Positions 22,896-32,655 of a stretch of DNA of 64,000 nt are shown piece after piece. Position numbers and translations under genes: made by a program. The notes beneath the pieces are model-generated. The model was not told the DNA's origin. It saw only the letters and a program-made list of their open reading frames with translations, and made no database searches. Origin of the DNA: Madurella fahalii. Lineage: Eukaryota > Ascomycota > Sordariomycetes > Sordariales. Where the stretch lies: assembly GCA_029876055.1 (NCBI GenBank), contig CM056879.1:434001-498000 (forward strand), in the 5' to 3' direction. Each line of letters begins with the position of its first letter. Position 1 is the stretch's first letter.

Positions 22896-23896
22896 ATTTC
22901 CTAGGCACTCTCATAGAGATTATATATTGGTTGCCTTGGGTTGCAGGTCTTCCAGGGCAACATTTTCGAAGTAGAGATGAATGGGGCTGATCAAGAAGTG
23001 AGGAACCTAGCTAGGGTTGATCTGAATCGAAGAGAGCTAGTGGACCTACTTTGTCGGAAATACCAATGAGTCTGATTGGCAGTTTTATGAGACGAATGTG
23101 GGCACTAGAGCCACAGCGAGCGAGGAAATCAAGGCTTTCAGCTCCGGGCCCATGAAACGTACGAACTTGAAGTCGTCCCGAATCTCGAAAGGCATCGGTG
23201 GGGCTGTGGGCTCACAGCCCAGACGCTTGATATGAATCGTAATTGCGACACTTTGACTCGCATCCCATTCGTATCGAGTCGGTGGTCCGGGTATGTTGAA
23301 ATGGTGTGGAAACACACATCTACACCCACATACCCATCAAACAAAGGGAAAGGTAGCCAAATGCCAGACAGACAAGATAGACAAGACAGGCCAGGCGACA
23401 CCATCACAAATTGGGTCCCTGCAGCCTAAACAAGGTCGAAACAATATATGCAGATAGAGCATCCCTCGGATCAAAGGGAGATCACTTTGCATGTAAAGAA
23501 AGCTCGTCAATTGAGTCTGTAACAGGTGGGGAAAAAGAGTGCTCAATTGATTATCCTGTCTAAGGAGCAATAGCCAGGACGGCCCTACGTATGGTGCAAA
23601 AGAAAAATAGGCCCACGGCAAGTTCCAGCCTCATAAGTGTGGCCGTCTGCCCGGAGCCTCCCTCTGGGAACAGTTTTCCCCAACTCACTGGCTTGCAGGG
23701 AAATGAGAGGTGTATAGCAATAGAATCGAAATCTTGCCACAGGTGTCGACAGCCGCCCAGAGGGACCGCCCCGGTTCGAATACCTGCTAATCCTGCAGTT
23801 AGCTTTTGTGGTTATTTATCATAATCCATCTGGTCCCGTCTTTTCGCGGCTCCCTCGATTCCCTTTGGCCACCCGACATGCTCGAGTCGCTTGCAA
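22896..23896. other. Intergenic, no gene seen
   Basis: One kilobase downstream of the PKS stop. It should hold the PKS 3' UTR. No supported coding region. Confidence 0.5.
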
Positions 23897-24244
23897 TCAC
23901 GTATAGGGTATCCATGCCGACTCAATGTTCCTGCTTAAAGGAGAAACAAACGCAAGACAGATAACTGATTGGCTTTCCTTGAGATGAAGCGCAAAGAAAG
24001 CTGGGTCGGCCTCGAGGATGTAATCGAGATGCAGGCCCAAGCCTGCAGCAAACGCAGACACGAGGGTGACAGACACGGTGCCCGCCGTGAGCGCCAATGC
24101 AATATAACTCATGTAGTCATAAAAGACCAAGGGGCGGTGTAGGATGCGCTTCGACCACAACCGTGGCGCTAAAGCAATGATAGACAAAAATGAGGCGATG
24201 AACGGAACTACGGCCACTTGAATTGCGCCCAGGGGCAGGGCCAT
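23897..24244 (-). pseudogene. N-terminal fragment of fungal rhodopsin-domain membrane protein
   Basis: An open frame of 115 residues begins MALPLGAIQVAVVPF and shows two or three hydrophobic spans around VPFIASFLSIIALAPRLW, FYDYMSYIALALTAGTVSV and VSAFAAGLGL. The wording PRLW...RPLVFYDYMSYIAL and GLGLHLDYI resembles the first helices of the fungal seven-helix 'rhodopsin domain' integral membrane proteins common in Pezizomycotina. The rest of the roughly 300-residue protein is not found downstream, so this is a fragment. It sits between the HR-PKS and the UbiA gene. Family assignment is from memory and moderate. Confidence 0.45.
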
Positions 24245-24731
24245 TTTTCTTCTTCATCTTCTTCTTCTCGTTGTTGTACAGGTTTCTTGGCCGTTCAGGA
24301 AACGGGGAACGAGGTAGCCTTTAGGGTGGCGTTGTATTCGTTGCCTGATGATGTCGTGGTAGCCCGAGGAGAGCACACAGTGCATTTCATCAGCCGAGAT
24401 GTTTACGTTCAGTTGGCCCGCGGCACACTGAAGCCAAGAGACCAAAGGAGACGTTTGATTATGCCAATACTGTCACACTGTGTACGCTTGGGTACCTGTA
24501 CGTGATCGGCAAAAGTGTTTTCATGTTAAGTTATCAAGGTAGCTTGTGATCAAGGACGTGGAGCGCGGCGTTGGTAATTAATGCGCACTGCAGTGTCACG
24601 TCGTGTTGGGGGCCGTTACCAAACCATCTTGGAAATTCCCCGGAAGGCTCGGGGGGAACCCTTTTCAAATCATACCTTATCCACCTAATCAACGCGAAGA
24701 GACCGAGTGCACACGAAACAATAGACTCCCT
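24245..24731. other. Intergenic, no gene seen
   Basis: Spacer of 487 bases between the membrane-protein fragment and the UbiA gene. Contains a short CTT-rich stretch (about 24246-24273). No gene. Confidence 0.5.
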
Positions 24732-25655
24732 TCACCCGAGGGGCTGGGGTGCCCCTCGGAGTGCATGGAGTGGTAAAGCAGACAGGCCCAAGAGCCAAAG
24801 CGGATACAGCTTCCAGGTGAAATCATCCACACGCTGACTCTTGTCGCGGAATAGATTTGTGACAATAAGGGCACCCGCCAACCAAACTCCCATTCCAGCT
24901 TTCCATGTTATGTGACCGACCCCCCAATACCAACACGACACGGCAGTCCAGATGCAGAAGCCGGCAGCTGCCACCAACCTGGCATTTGTATCGCCCATCG
25001 CGAGGGGCACCGTCCTGCGCCCAGCGGCCTTGTCGCCTTCGCAGTCGCGAAAGTCTTGGGTATGTATCGTCGTGGCGATAGCCGCGGCCATGGTGCCTAG
25101 CCACCAGGCTGCCTCGCCCCGCCCCGAGAAGATTGAACGGCCTGTCACTACCTCAAGCGGCCCGGCGAGAAAGCAGGCAAAGCCAAGGCCGTTCAGCAGG
25201 TTTTTGGCAAACGGGTGCGACGCCCCGTTTAGCTCGTTGTACCCCAAGCAGAAGATAGCCTCGAGTAAACAAGGCCCGAGCCCGCCCACCGTGAGCGCGA
25301 CAAGCAGCACCACGGGGTACATGCACAGCATGACTACTGTCGTCTGTCCCGGAGTTATGCGGCCGGAAGGCACTGGTCGCCAAGGTTTGTTCCGGGCGTC
25401 CTCTATGACCGTCAAGGGGTGGCGCTGGTTGTGCAGGACAAAGAGGAAGAGATTGCACCACGACCAGAGCAACATCATGGGCGCTGTCAGCAGGATCTGA
25501 GTCCAGGATAAAGATGGGCCCATGGAGAGGTTGGCCGCTACCCGGCCATGAAAGGCGCCGAACAAGACGCCTGTAACAACAGTGTCTTTCAGGTTGTTGC
25601 AGGTGAAGAGGAAGGCCGTCTTGGCGTGGTATGCGACGATGGATGTGGCCGTCAT
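24732..25655 (-). CDS. UbiA-family membrane terpene cyclase / prenyltransferase
   Basis: Single-exon protein of 307 residues with about seven to nine membrane spans. The second Asp-rich motif is complete: DFRDCEGD followed by AGRRTVPL, as in UbiA prenyltransferases. The first is not canonical. Instead of NDxxDxxxD there is N-QRHPLTVIED leading into ARNKPWRPVPSGR. The ED...NKPxRP form is what I recall from fungal UbiA-type terpene cyclases such as the bergamotene synthase of the fumagillin cluster and its many uncharacterised relatives. It should act in the ER membrane on a prenyl diphosphate, with Mg2+ bound by the Asp motifs. No lesion seen. It lies 1.8 kb from the HR-PKS stop, minus strand. 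Cyclase against prenyltransferase cannot be settled from sequence alone. Confidence 0.78.
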   Translation of the reverse strand: MTATSIVAYHAKTAFLFTCNNLKDTVVTGVLFGAFHGRVAANLSMGPSLSWTQILLTAPMMLLWSWCNLFLFVLHNQRHPLTVIEDARNKPWRPVPSGRITPGQTTVVMLCMYPVVLLVALTVGGLGPCLLEAIFCLGYNELNGASHPFAKNLLNGLGFACFLAGPLEVVTGRSIFSGRGEAAWWLGTMAAAIATTIHTQDFRDCEGDKAAGRRTVPLAMGDTNARLVAAAGFCIWTAVSCWYWGVGHITWKAGMGVWLAGALIVTNLFRDKSQRVDDFTWKLYPLWLLGLSALPLHALRGAPQPLG

Positions 25656-27985
25656 CTTGGCGCGTGTTGTCTCAAGCTGAAGTGACCGGGTCTACCGAGA
25701 GGAGGGGCTATGCGCAAGTAGAGTACGGCGATGCTTAAGAGAATGTGAAGTACGCTGGCTGGGTTGACGCTGCTCTCACTGCTCCTCCTGAGCAGAGAGC
25801 AGACATCTTCGGCACTTATATACTTTGCTCGGCTGTCTCGCAATGCCCAGATCAAGGATATCCCATCCAGGCTCTAGTCCCGAAATCCGAATCATGATGA
25901 AGCCATAGATTTTCACCAGACGTGTGGTATTGTTGGTGCGTGAACCTCATCGCCAACCAACAGAACCAGCAACAACGTTCCACAAGTAGCTGTAGTACCT
26001 AAATTCTTACGTGATACAGAAGTCCCTACCAGAAGTCTCCTCTCACCTCCTTCCATAGTTCTATCTAACATAATTTATTTGGGTACTAACAACAGGTTCT
26101 AAAGAAGAGAGGGGGGGAGTGCATTCAATGCCCCAAAAATCGTTGTATACACCACAGGATTGAATGCCACCAGGGCCAAACAAGGGTAAAGAAAGGCTTT
26201 GGTTAGCCGGATCAGCCATATCTTACATTCTCGTTGGCCAGCTAGAGAAACCCTAACCGTAGTCCTAGGTTGGAAATGGAACAAGGCAAAAGGAAGTTAC
26301 AGAATATGCTAGATTCGGGATTAATTGGAGAGGCTTGAAACTAAGTTCAGTGGAAAGTTTATTATAGTTCTAAATCGAACAGATGAACTTTGAACGATGG
26401 GGAGAGCGTTGTCACTTGACAATAACCACTTGGCCAGCTAGGTACGCTAGGTAAGTTACCGAACTGGTTCCTTCCTTGAGGTTACATCGTACTGATGGTA
26501 GGAAAGTGTGACGCGTTAGGAAAGGCTGGAAGATATTGTTGTTGAGAAGGTCCGGAACATCCGCTACGAAACCCGAGTTAACTTATATCTCGGCTAACCA
26601 AGGGGGCATTTCCCCCGTAACAGCCTAGCGTATCTTGCGCACGACTAGGAACAGAACACCAAGACAACATGCAAGCCTACTATTTACAGAGAAGATAAGG
26701 AGGTAACGCTTTCAGTACTATCTCCTCTACAAAACTACTAGACTCCTGAAGATTAAATTCGAGATATCTGGTCTAACTGAACTGCTGTTATTCAACCATC
26801 ACCGTAATGGATACCGTACCTGTTGTTAGAGAATTCCCAAAAGACCTGAACATGACCAAGTTTCATACGAAAAAAGGAGACGAAGCAGTGTAGAAACAGA
26901 CATAAGAAGATCTGGAAACAAACCAGAATATAAAGCTGGATCGAGAGGGTCGCGCTCCACATCGGGGAGGTGATTTGAGTGGAAAGGAGGCAATGAGTAA
27001 AAAAGAAGGGAAGTCAAATAACCGTCGGAAAGACGGAGTGTCATGGTTGGGTCCCAACGTCGAGCAACTTCATACTAATAGTTGCCAAATAGAGTAATGG
27101 TTCGGTTCCATTTGCCGTATGATATTCAACTTGGATGCCAACATCAGCGCAGTTCATTTCCAGTGGCTTACAGGGCACCGCACTTCATCGGAGTCTTGGC
27201 ACTGAAGCCGGTCAGCAGCGACATTTGAGAGGGGGTCAGCGGTGCTTGATACGTTGACATGATTACCTGCATCTGCCCCGCTGTGTGGCCGCATTGGGCG
27301 TCGTCGTTTGACAACGCGCCCAACTGCAGATCCGTTGGCATAGGACTGCGGCACAGGTTAACGGACAGACGCCCCAGGACTGCAACGAGCCTAAGGGGGA
27401 CCACAAGTCCTTGGCGGTATTCTACTGTACAGTACATTGGCCGAGCCCCAACTGGGTCACCATTGTAGACCAATGTAGACCACCGTACACGGCTCGTCAC
27501 CTCAATTGGCCTTGACCGCCTCTGACGAATTTGGCAGGTCAGTAACCGTGATGTTCCGCCCGGCCACAGCCCTACGGTACGACTTGTAGTATGCATGTTT
27601 GGTTGCGCGGCAACAAGGCTCACATCCGACAGACCCATCGCTTTGCCGTCACCGATGGAACCCTGAATCGGATGTTTCCAACTGTCTACGTCGGGGAAAC
27701 GAGCTGGGCGGTGTTCACCCGACAAAGGGCGGCAAGCAGAGGATGTGGCCAGGGCCCCTCCCTTAGGTCCCCTCTCTCTTACACTGGGATGACCGTCCAA
27801 AGGCGTATTTGTCAGCAGGCATGACACCGCATGCCTGCTGAGGGTTGACCAGTAAAAAGAAAGAAGCCAACCAGCAACATCCTAGAACAAAAAGCTTAAC
27901 GGCCTCGCCCTGTTTCCTTCACGACGTCCGCCTATTTTCTTTCATTGCTTTCGTTTTTACCATCAGTCACCTCCTAAAAAGCAAT
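25656..27985. other. Long intergenic stretch, no gene seen
   Basis: About 2.3 kb between divergent UbiA and GMC genes. A 219-codon frame on the minus strand (27168-27827) has no recognisable domain and looks like chance. The stretch probably marks the right edge of the biosynthetic cluster. Confidence 0.5.
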
Positions 27986-29797
27986 ATGACTGCTACTACA
28001 GTCTTTGACTACGTGGTTGTCGGGGGCGGTACCGCCGGTCTTGTGGTGGCCACCCGCCTCTCGGAAAACCCGGACTACCGTGTCCTCGTGCTCGAGGCGG
28101 GCCTAGACAACAGCGCTGACCCCCGTGTCCAGACCCCGGCATTATTTAAGGTTCTGGAGTATACGGACGCCGATTGGGGTTTCTCTACCCAACCGCAGCC
28201 CCGACTCAACGGGCGAAAGATCCCTATCAACCAGGGAAAGGCGCTGGGCGGGTCGAGTGCCATCAACGCGCAAGTCTTTGTGCCGCCGGCCAAGAGCCTG
28301 GTTGACGCCTGGGAGACGCTCGGCAACCCGGGCTGGAACTGGAATGCGTTACGACCCTACTTCGCTAAAGTGTACACGTCTCCGCAGGTCGACGAAACCC
28401 TCGAGAAGACCATGGGCATTAGCGAGTGGACTAGCCATAATAACGACACTACCTACGGCCCCATCCAGACCTCCTTCCCCGGCCCGGTGTCACATCCTAT
28501 TCGAAAAGCCTGGGCGGAGACTTTCAAGATGAGCGATCTCGCCACAGCCCATGATCCATTCCTCGAAGTATCTGTAGGAGCTTTCAGCTGTCTGGCTAGT
28601 GTCGACCCGGTGAAGAAGGAGAGGAGCTACGCAACCACCGCCTACTATCACCCCATTAAGGACCGTGACAACCTCCACGTCCTCACTGGCGCTCACGTGC
28701 TAAAGATCGATTTCGATAAGGCCACTCTGTCTACACCTATACGAGCCACGTCAGTCCAGTACGTCCACAATGGCGAGCTGCGGACAGTTGCAGTAGCGAA
28801 AGAAGTTGTCCTCGCTGCGGGCGCCTTCCAGTCCCCTAAGGTGCTCGAGCTATCGGGCATAGGTAACACACAACTGCTCGCGAAGCACGGCATCGATGTC
28901 GTCCAGCACCTTCCCGGCGTAGGCGAGAACTTACAAGATCATCTCATCACTAGCATCGGCTACCGGGCGCGAGACGACCTGGATACTCTTGACGCGCTCG
29001 TCCGGCAAGAGCCCGACGCCATGGATCAGGCCATGCAAGAGTACGCATCAAGCAGGTCCGGTGCGCTCACCTCGGTCGGGGTGTACACGTACGCCTACCT
29101 GCCCGTGCCGGCGCGAGGCCGACAACGGCTGCGCGAGCTTCTCGACAGCAACCGCCCGGATAAGAGCCAGCCGCTCGAGCGCGCTATGCACGACATCGCC
29201 TATAGGACGCTGCTGGATCCGAAGGAGCCGTCGGGGGCCTACCTCAGCTTGATGTCGCAGACGACTCACCCGGTCGAGCCTGGCTCCGGGTCCCCCACGA
29301 AACCGGTGCCGGGCAAGTTCATCACTATCGGCGCCATGCTGTCTCACCCGCTCTCGCTAGGCAGCGTGCACATCCAGTCGAAGGACCCGCTAGTCGACCC
29401 GGTGATCGACCCGCGCTATCTGTCCAACCCGATCGACGAGGAAGTCCTGGCGCAGCACCTGCTGCACATCGAAACCATCGCGGCGTCGCCGCCGCTGACG
29501 CGCCTCCTGCAGCAGCCGCTGACCCGCCGGGACCCTGCCTCGCACCTGGTGGACTTGGACAGCGCCAAGAAGCACCTGCGTGTCACGGGCACGTCCATGT
29601 GGCACCCGGCAGGCAGCTGCGCGATGCTGCCGCGGGAGCTCGGTGGCGTGGTGGACGCCAAGCTTAGAGTGTACGGCGTCGACAACCTGCGCGTCGTGGA
29701 CTCCAGCGCCATCCCCATGATCTGCACTGCGAACCTGCAGGCAACCGTGTATGCGTTTGCCGAGAAGGCCGCCGATCTTATCAAGGAGACGTGGTGA
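27986..29797 (+). CDS. GMC oxidoreductase (AA3 family, aryl-alcohol/choline-type)
   Basis: FAD-dependent alcohol oxidase or dehydrogenase, 603 residues, no introns. The frame is open upstream, but the ATG at 27986 starts directly at the dinucleotide-binding fold (FDYVVVGGGTAGLVVATRL), the natural N-terminus for a cytosolic GMC enzyme. GKALGGSSAINAQVF is the GMC signature 1, AGAFQSPKVLELSGIG signature 2, and the active-site His lies in MWHPAGSCAM near residue 540, with the closing NLQATVYAFAEKAADLI. No signal peptide. A 21-base T run follows the stop. A dead relative lies at 47536. Whether it belongs to the terpene-polyketide pathway is unclear; it is 2.3 kb beyond the UbiA gene. Confidence 0.9.
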   Translation: MTATTVFDYVVVGGGTAGLVVATRLSENPDYRVLVLEAGLDNSADPRVQTPALFKVLEYTDADWGFSTQPQPRLNGRKIPINQGKALGGSSAINAQVFVPPAKSLVDAWETLGNPGWNWNALRPYFAKVYTSPQVDETLEKTMGISEWTSHNNDTTYGPIQTSFPGPVSHPIRKAWAETFKMSDLATAHDPFLEVSVGAFSCLASVDPVKKERSYATTAYYHPIKDRDNLHVLTGAHVLKIDFDKATLSTPIRATSVQYVHNGELRTVAVAKEVVLAAGAFQSPKVLELSGIGNTQLLAKHGIDVVQHLPGVGENLQDHLITSIGYRARDDLDTLDALVRQEPDAMDQAMQEYASSRSGALTSVGVYTYAYLPVPARGRQRLRELLDSNRPDKSQPLERAMHDIAYRTLLDPKEPSGAYLSLMSQTTHPVEPGSGSPTKPVPGKFITIGAMLSHPLSLGSVHIQSKDPLVDPVIDPRYLSNPIDEEVLAQHLLHIETIAASPPLTRLLQQPLTRRDPASHLVDLDSAKKHLRVTGTSMWHPAGSCAMLPRELGGVVDAKLRVYGVDNLRVVDSSAIPMICTANLQATVYAFAEKAADLIKETW

Positions 29798-30954
29798 GAG
29801 AGTGGTTTTTTTTTTTTTTTTTTTTTCCCGGTCGTGGGAAGACAGCGAGGAGGGATTCTTGCAGTTCTCAACAACAAACTGCTTAGCTTGGCCAGCCTGG
29901 GATTGCCAGGCTGGGTAGAGTGAAGAGTTTTTCTCTTGCGTTTGGGCAACGACAGTAACACTACCAATGTGTTTAGGGAACAGGGAATTGAGTTCAATGT
30001 TGCCCGGACAGCTATCTACCTTATCTCGATACCTTACCTTCCGTTGCTTGGAACGCAAAGGCACGTTTGGTAGCTTCCTCGGCAGGAACGAGATTGGTGT
30101 TAGCCCTCGTTAGCGAGTTGGTTTGACAAATCTAGTACCGCCTCCTTGCCCTCCTTGCCTTCCTTGCCCTCCTTGCCCTCCTTGCACCGACGGCAGTTGC
30201 AGGAACACTGAGCTCGGGTTCTACAGCCCCAGTCCAAACCTCAGCGAGTACCAGGAATTTTCATGACCGTAACCGTGAGGAGCAAATGAGAAGACGGTGT
30301 GAGCATCGTGGAACCTTCCCAACTAAACTGCCAGCGTTTCAAACCGCGACTGCACCCCGTCGCGTTCCCCAGTTAACCGCCACCAGCTGGCCCGGTTCTT
30401 GGAACTTTACGCGTTGAACATTAAAATACTCGGCTTGTCTGATATGCCTTTCAACGATATCTGTGTACTGATTCAATGTCTGTTGTCTGGATCTTCTCTA
30501 GACTACGGTAATTATCGACACAGTCGAAAAACGGGCCGCTACCGTTGCTACTTAGATAGCATACCTAGAGAACTAGGCTACTAGGAGTAGGACAGCAGGG
30601 GACAAAACGCATTTGCTTTGGCCATTGATCAACTAGAGATATTCAAAATGAGCTAAGGATGCAGGGTGTAGCAGATGCTTGTTTACTGGCGTGCAGGTAG
30701 TGACGGGCCCTGTATCGAAGGTGGCTTTGAAGATGTCAGTTGTTCTACTAATTAGAGGTCCGGGCATTCGATATTCCCGCTACAACCACGAAACGTTTCC
30801 GTTCCCGTCAACGTTGAATATCTCATCACGATCCTAATGGTTGCGTAAAAGGTTTTGAACGACGCCACGTCTTTTCGTCAGATTTTTTTGTTCAACCTGC
30901 CCGAAGTATCATACTGAAAACCACAAACTCCTTTCCACCGACTATTATAGGACC
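29798..30954. other. Intergenic with simple repeats
   Basis: Convergent spacer between the GMC gene and the sugar porter. It has a T21 run at 29806-29826 and a CTCCTTGCC minisatellite (listed separately). No gene seen. Confidence 0.55.
30141..30187. repeat. CTCCTTGCC-type minisatellite
   Basis: Five tandem copies of a 9-10 bp unit (CTCCTTGCC, one copy CTTCCTTGCC). Confidence 0.8.
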
Positions 30955-32655
30955 TTATACACTCTCGCCGTCGCTCTTCTGCTCGACATGAGCCACCTTC
31001 TCCTTGTGCATCTCACCGCTAGCATACGTGCTGTGCGGCACCCACTTGGCGCACGTGCGGGGAGTCGTCTCGGACAGCATCTGGTCGACCTGCTCAAGGG
31101 TGAGGCCCTTGGTCTCGGGCACGAGGAGATATGCGTAGACGAAGCAGCAGCTGCAGAGGCCGCCCCAAATGTAAAACACCTTTGCGCCGAGGTTGCCCTT
31201 GTCCCCGTCAACCATGTAGGGCGTGATGACAGCGATGATGCAGTTCCCTGACGAGCATGTTAGTATTTTCAACGTTGGTGTCAAGGGGTTGGACGGAGGC
31301 TTACACAGCCAGTTGGACGCGGTCGACAGCGCAACGCCCTTGGCGCGCATGGGGAGCGGGAAGATCTCGCCAATGACGACCCAGGCGCCTGGGCCCCAGG
31401 TGGTGGCGAAGAAAAAGATGTAAATGCAGATGAAGGCAATCATGGCCTTGACGGCGTTGTCGTTATCGGGGAGGCAGGTCCCGATGATAGCGACGATGAA
31501 CTCGCAAACCAACATGCCCAAGGCCCCCCAGATGAGCAGAGGCCGACGGCCGAAGCGTTCCATGGTGTAGAAGGAGATCGGAGTCGAGCACACATTGACG
31601 AGGGTCGTGATGAGCGAGATGAGGAAGGCGTTCTGGATGGTCCCGAGCTGCTGGAAGAAGGTGGTACCAAAGTAAAAGACGAAGTTGCAGCCAGTCCTAT
31701 GTTTGCATTAGACATTTGGATATAACGCTGCAAGAAGAGCGCCGACGTACCATTGCTGCATCATTTGCATCGACGTTCCCAGGACAGTGCGGCGCAAGTA
31801 GCTGCTGCTGTCCCAGAGGGAGCCCCTGAAGCAGTTGGCCCAGGCTTGGATGTAGTTACCTTGGGGGACCGCGCCCATCTCGTGCTCGTGGTTGGCGACG
31901 ATTTCGGTAAGCTCGTCCTGGATATAGCTGGAATCGACGGGCTGGTCCCTGAGCCGTGCGAGCGTGATAGCAGCCTTGTCCAGCTCTCCCTTCTTGACGA
32001 AGAAACGAGGCGACTCGGGAAGCAAGAAGAGACCGGCAGCTAGGATGAGGGCCCAGACCATCTGCAGTCCGATCGGGATCCGGTAGGAACCGCTGTCGGT
32101 CCGCTCTTGCGTTCCGTAGTTCACCGCCGAAGCCAAGAGAAGACCGATGCAAATACAGAACTGGTAGCCAGACACGATAGCGCCACGGACCTTGCGCGGC
32201 GCAATTTCGGACATGTACAGGATAATGATGGCCGAGACGAAACCGACGCCGAAGCCTGCAATGAGTCTGCCGGCGACAATGAGTCCTAAGCCTGCCGAAG
32301 CCGTCTGCAGTATTACACCGACGATGAAGACCGCACATCCTAGAATGACAGTAAACCTCCGGCCAAGCCAATCGGCAAGGTCGCCAGCGATTAGTGCGCC
32401 GAAGAAAGTACCCGCCGAGAGGATCGACGTGATCAGAGATTTCTTCCATGCCGGCAGCACCAAGGCCCCCGGTCCCTCAATAACTTCGATGAAGTACTTC
32501 ATGCCCATAACGCCCGAGATATAACCTGAATCGTAGCCGAAAAAAATACCGCCAAAGGCGGCAAAGACGCACATCATGTACGCCTTGAGGGTCACAGGTG
32601 CCTCGACTCGAGAGACATCGCCCGAGCCTGCGGGTGGAGATGCACCACCCGGCAT
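30955..32655 (-). CDS. MFS sugar porter (hexose transporter-like)
   Basis: Plasma-membrane monosaccharide:H+ symporter family, 529 residues, twelve predicted spans. Exons 32655-31751, 31696-31305 and 31247-30955; introns of 54 and 57 bp join in phase. The splices complete two hallmark motifs, QQWTGCNFVFYFGTTFF and ASNWLWN. Others are FFGYDSGYISGV (helix 1), DWLGRR (loop 2-3), PESPRFFVKKG (end of helix 6), ERFGRRPLL (loop 8-9) and PETKGLTLEQVD (after helix 12). The wording is that of fungal high-affinity glucose transporters and sensors of the Rgt2/Hxt type, without the very long C-tail of a sensor. Intact. Not obviously part of the biosynthetic cluster. Confidence 0.92.

Noticed and set aside
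24952..25500. 182-codon plus-strand ORF
   Set aside because: Antisense shadow of the UbiA gene, which has clear motifs on the minus strand.
27168..27827. 219-codon minus-strand ORF before the GMC gene
   Set aside because: No domain, unusual composition, no homologue I recognise; probably chance in GC-rich promoter sequence.
30141..30187. Considered as a CRISPR-like array
   Set aside because: Units of 9-10 bp are directly tandem with no spacers, and the genome is eukaryotic; simple minisatellite.
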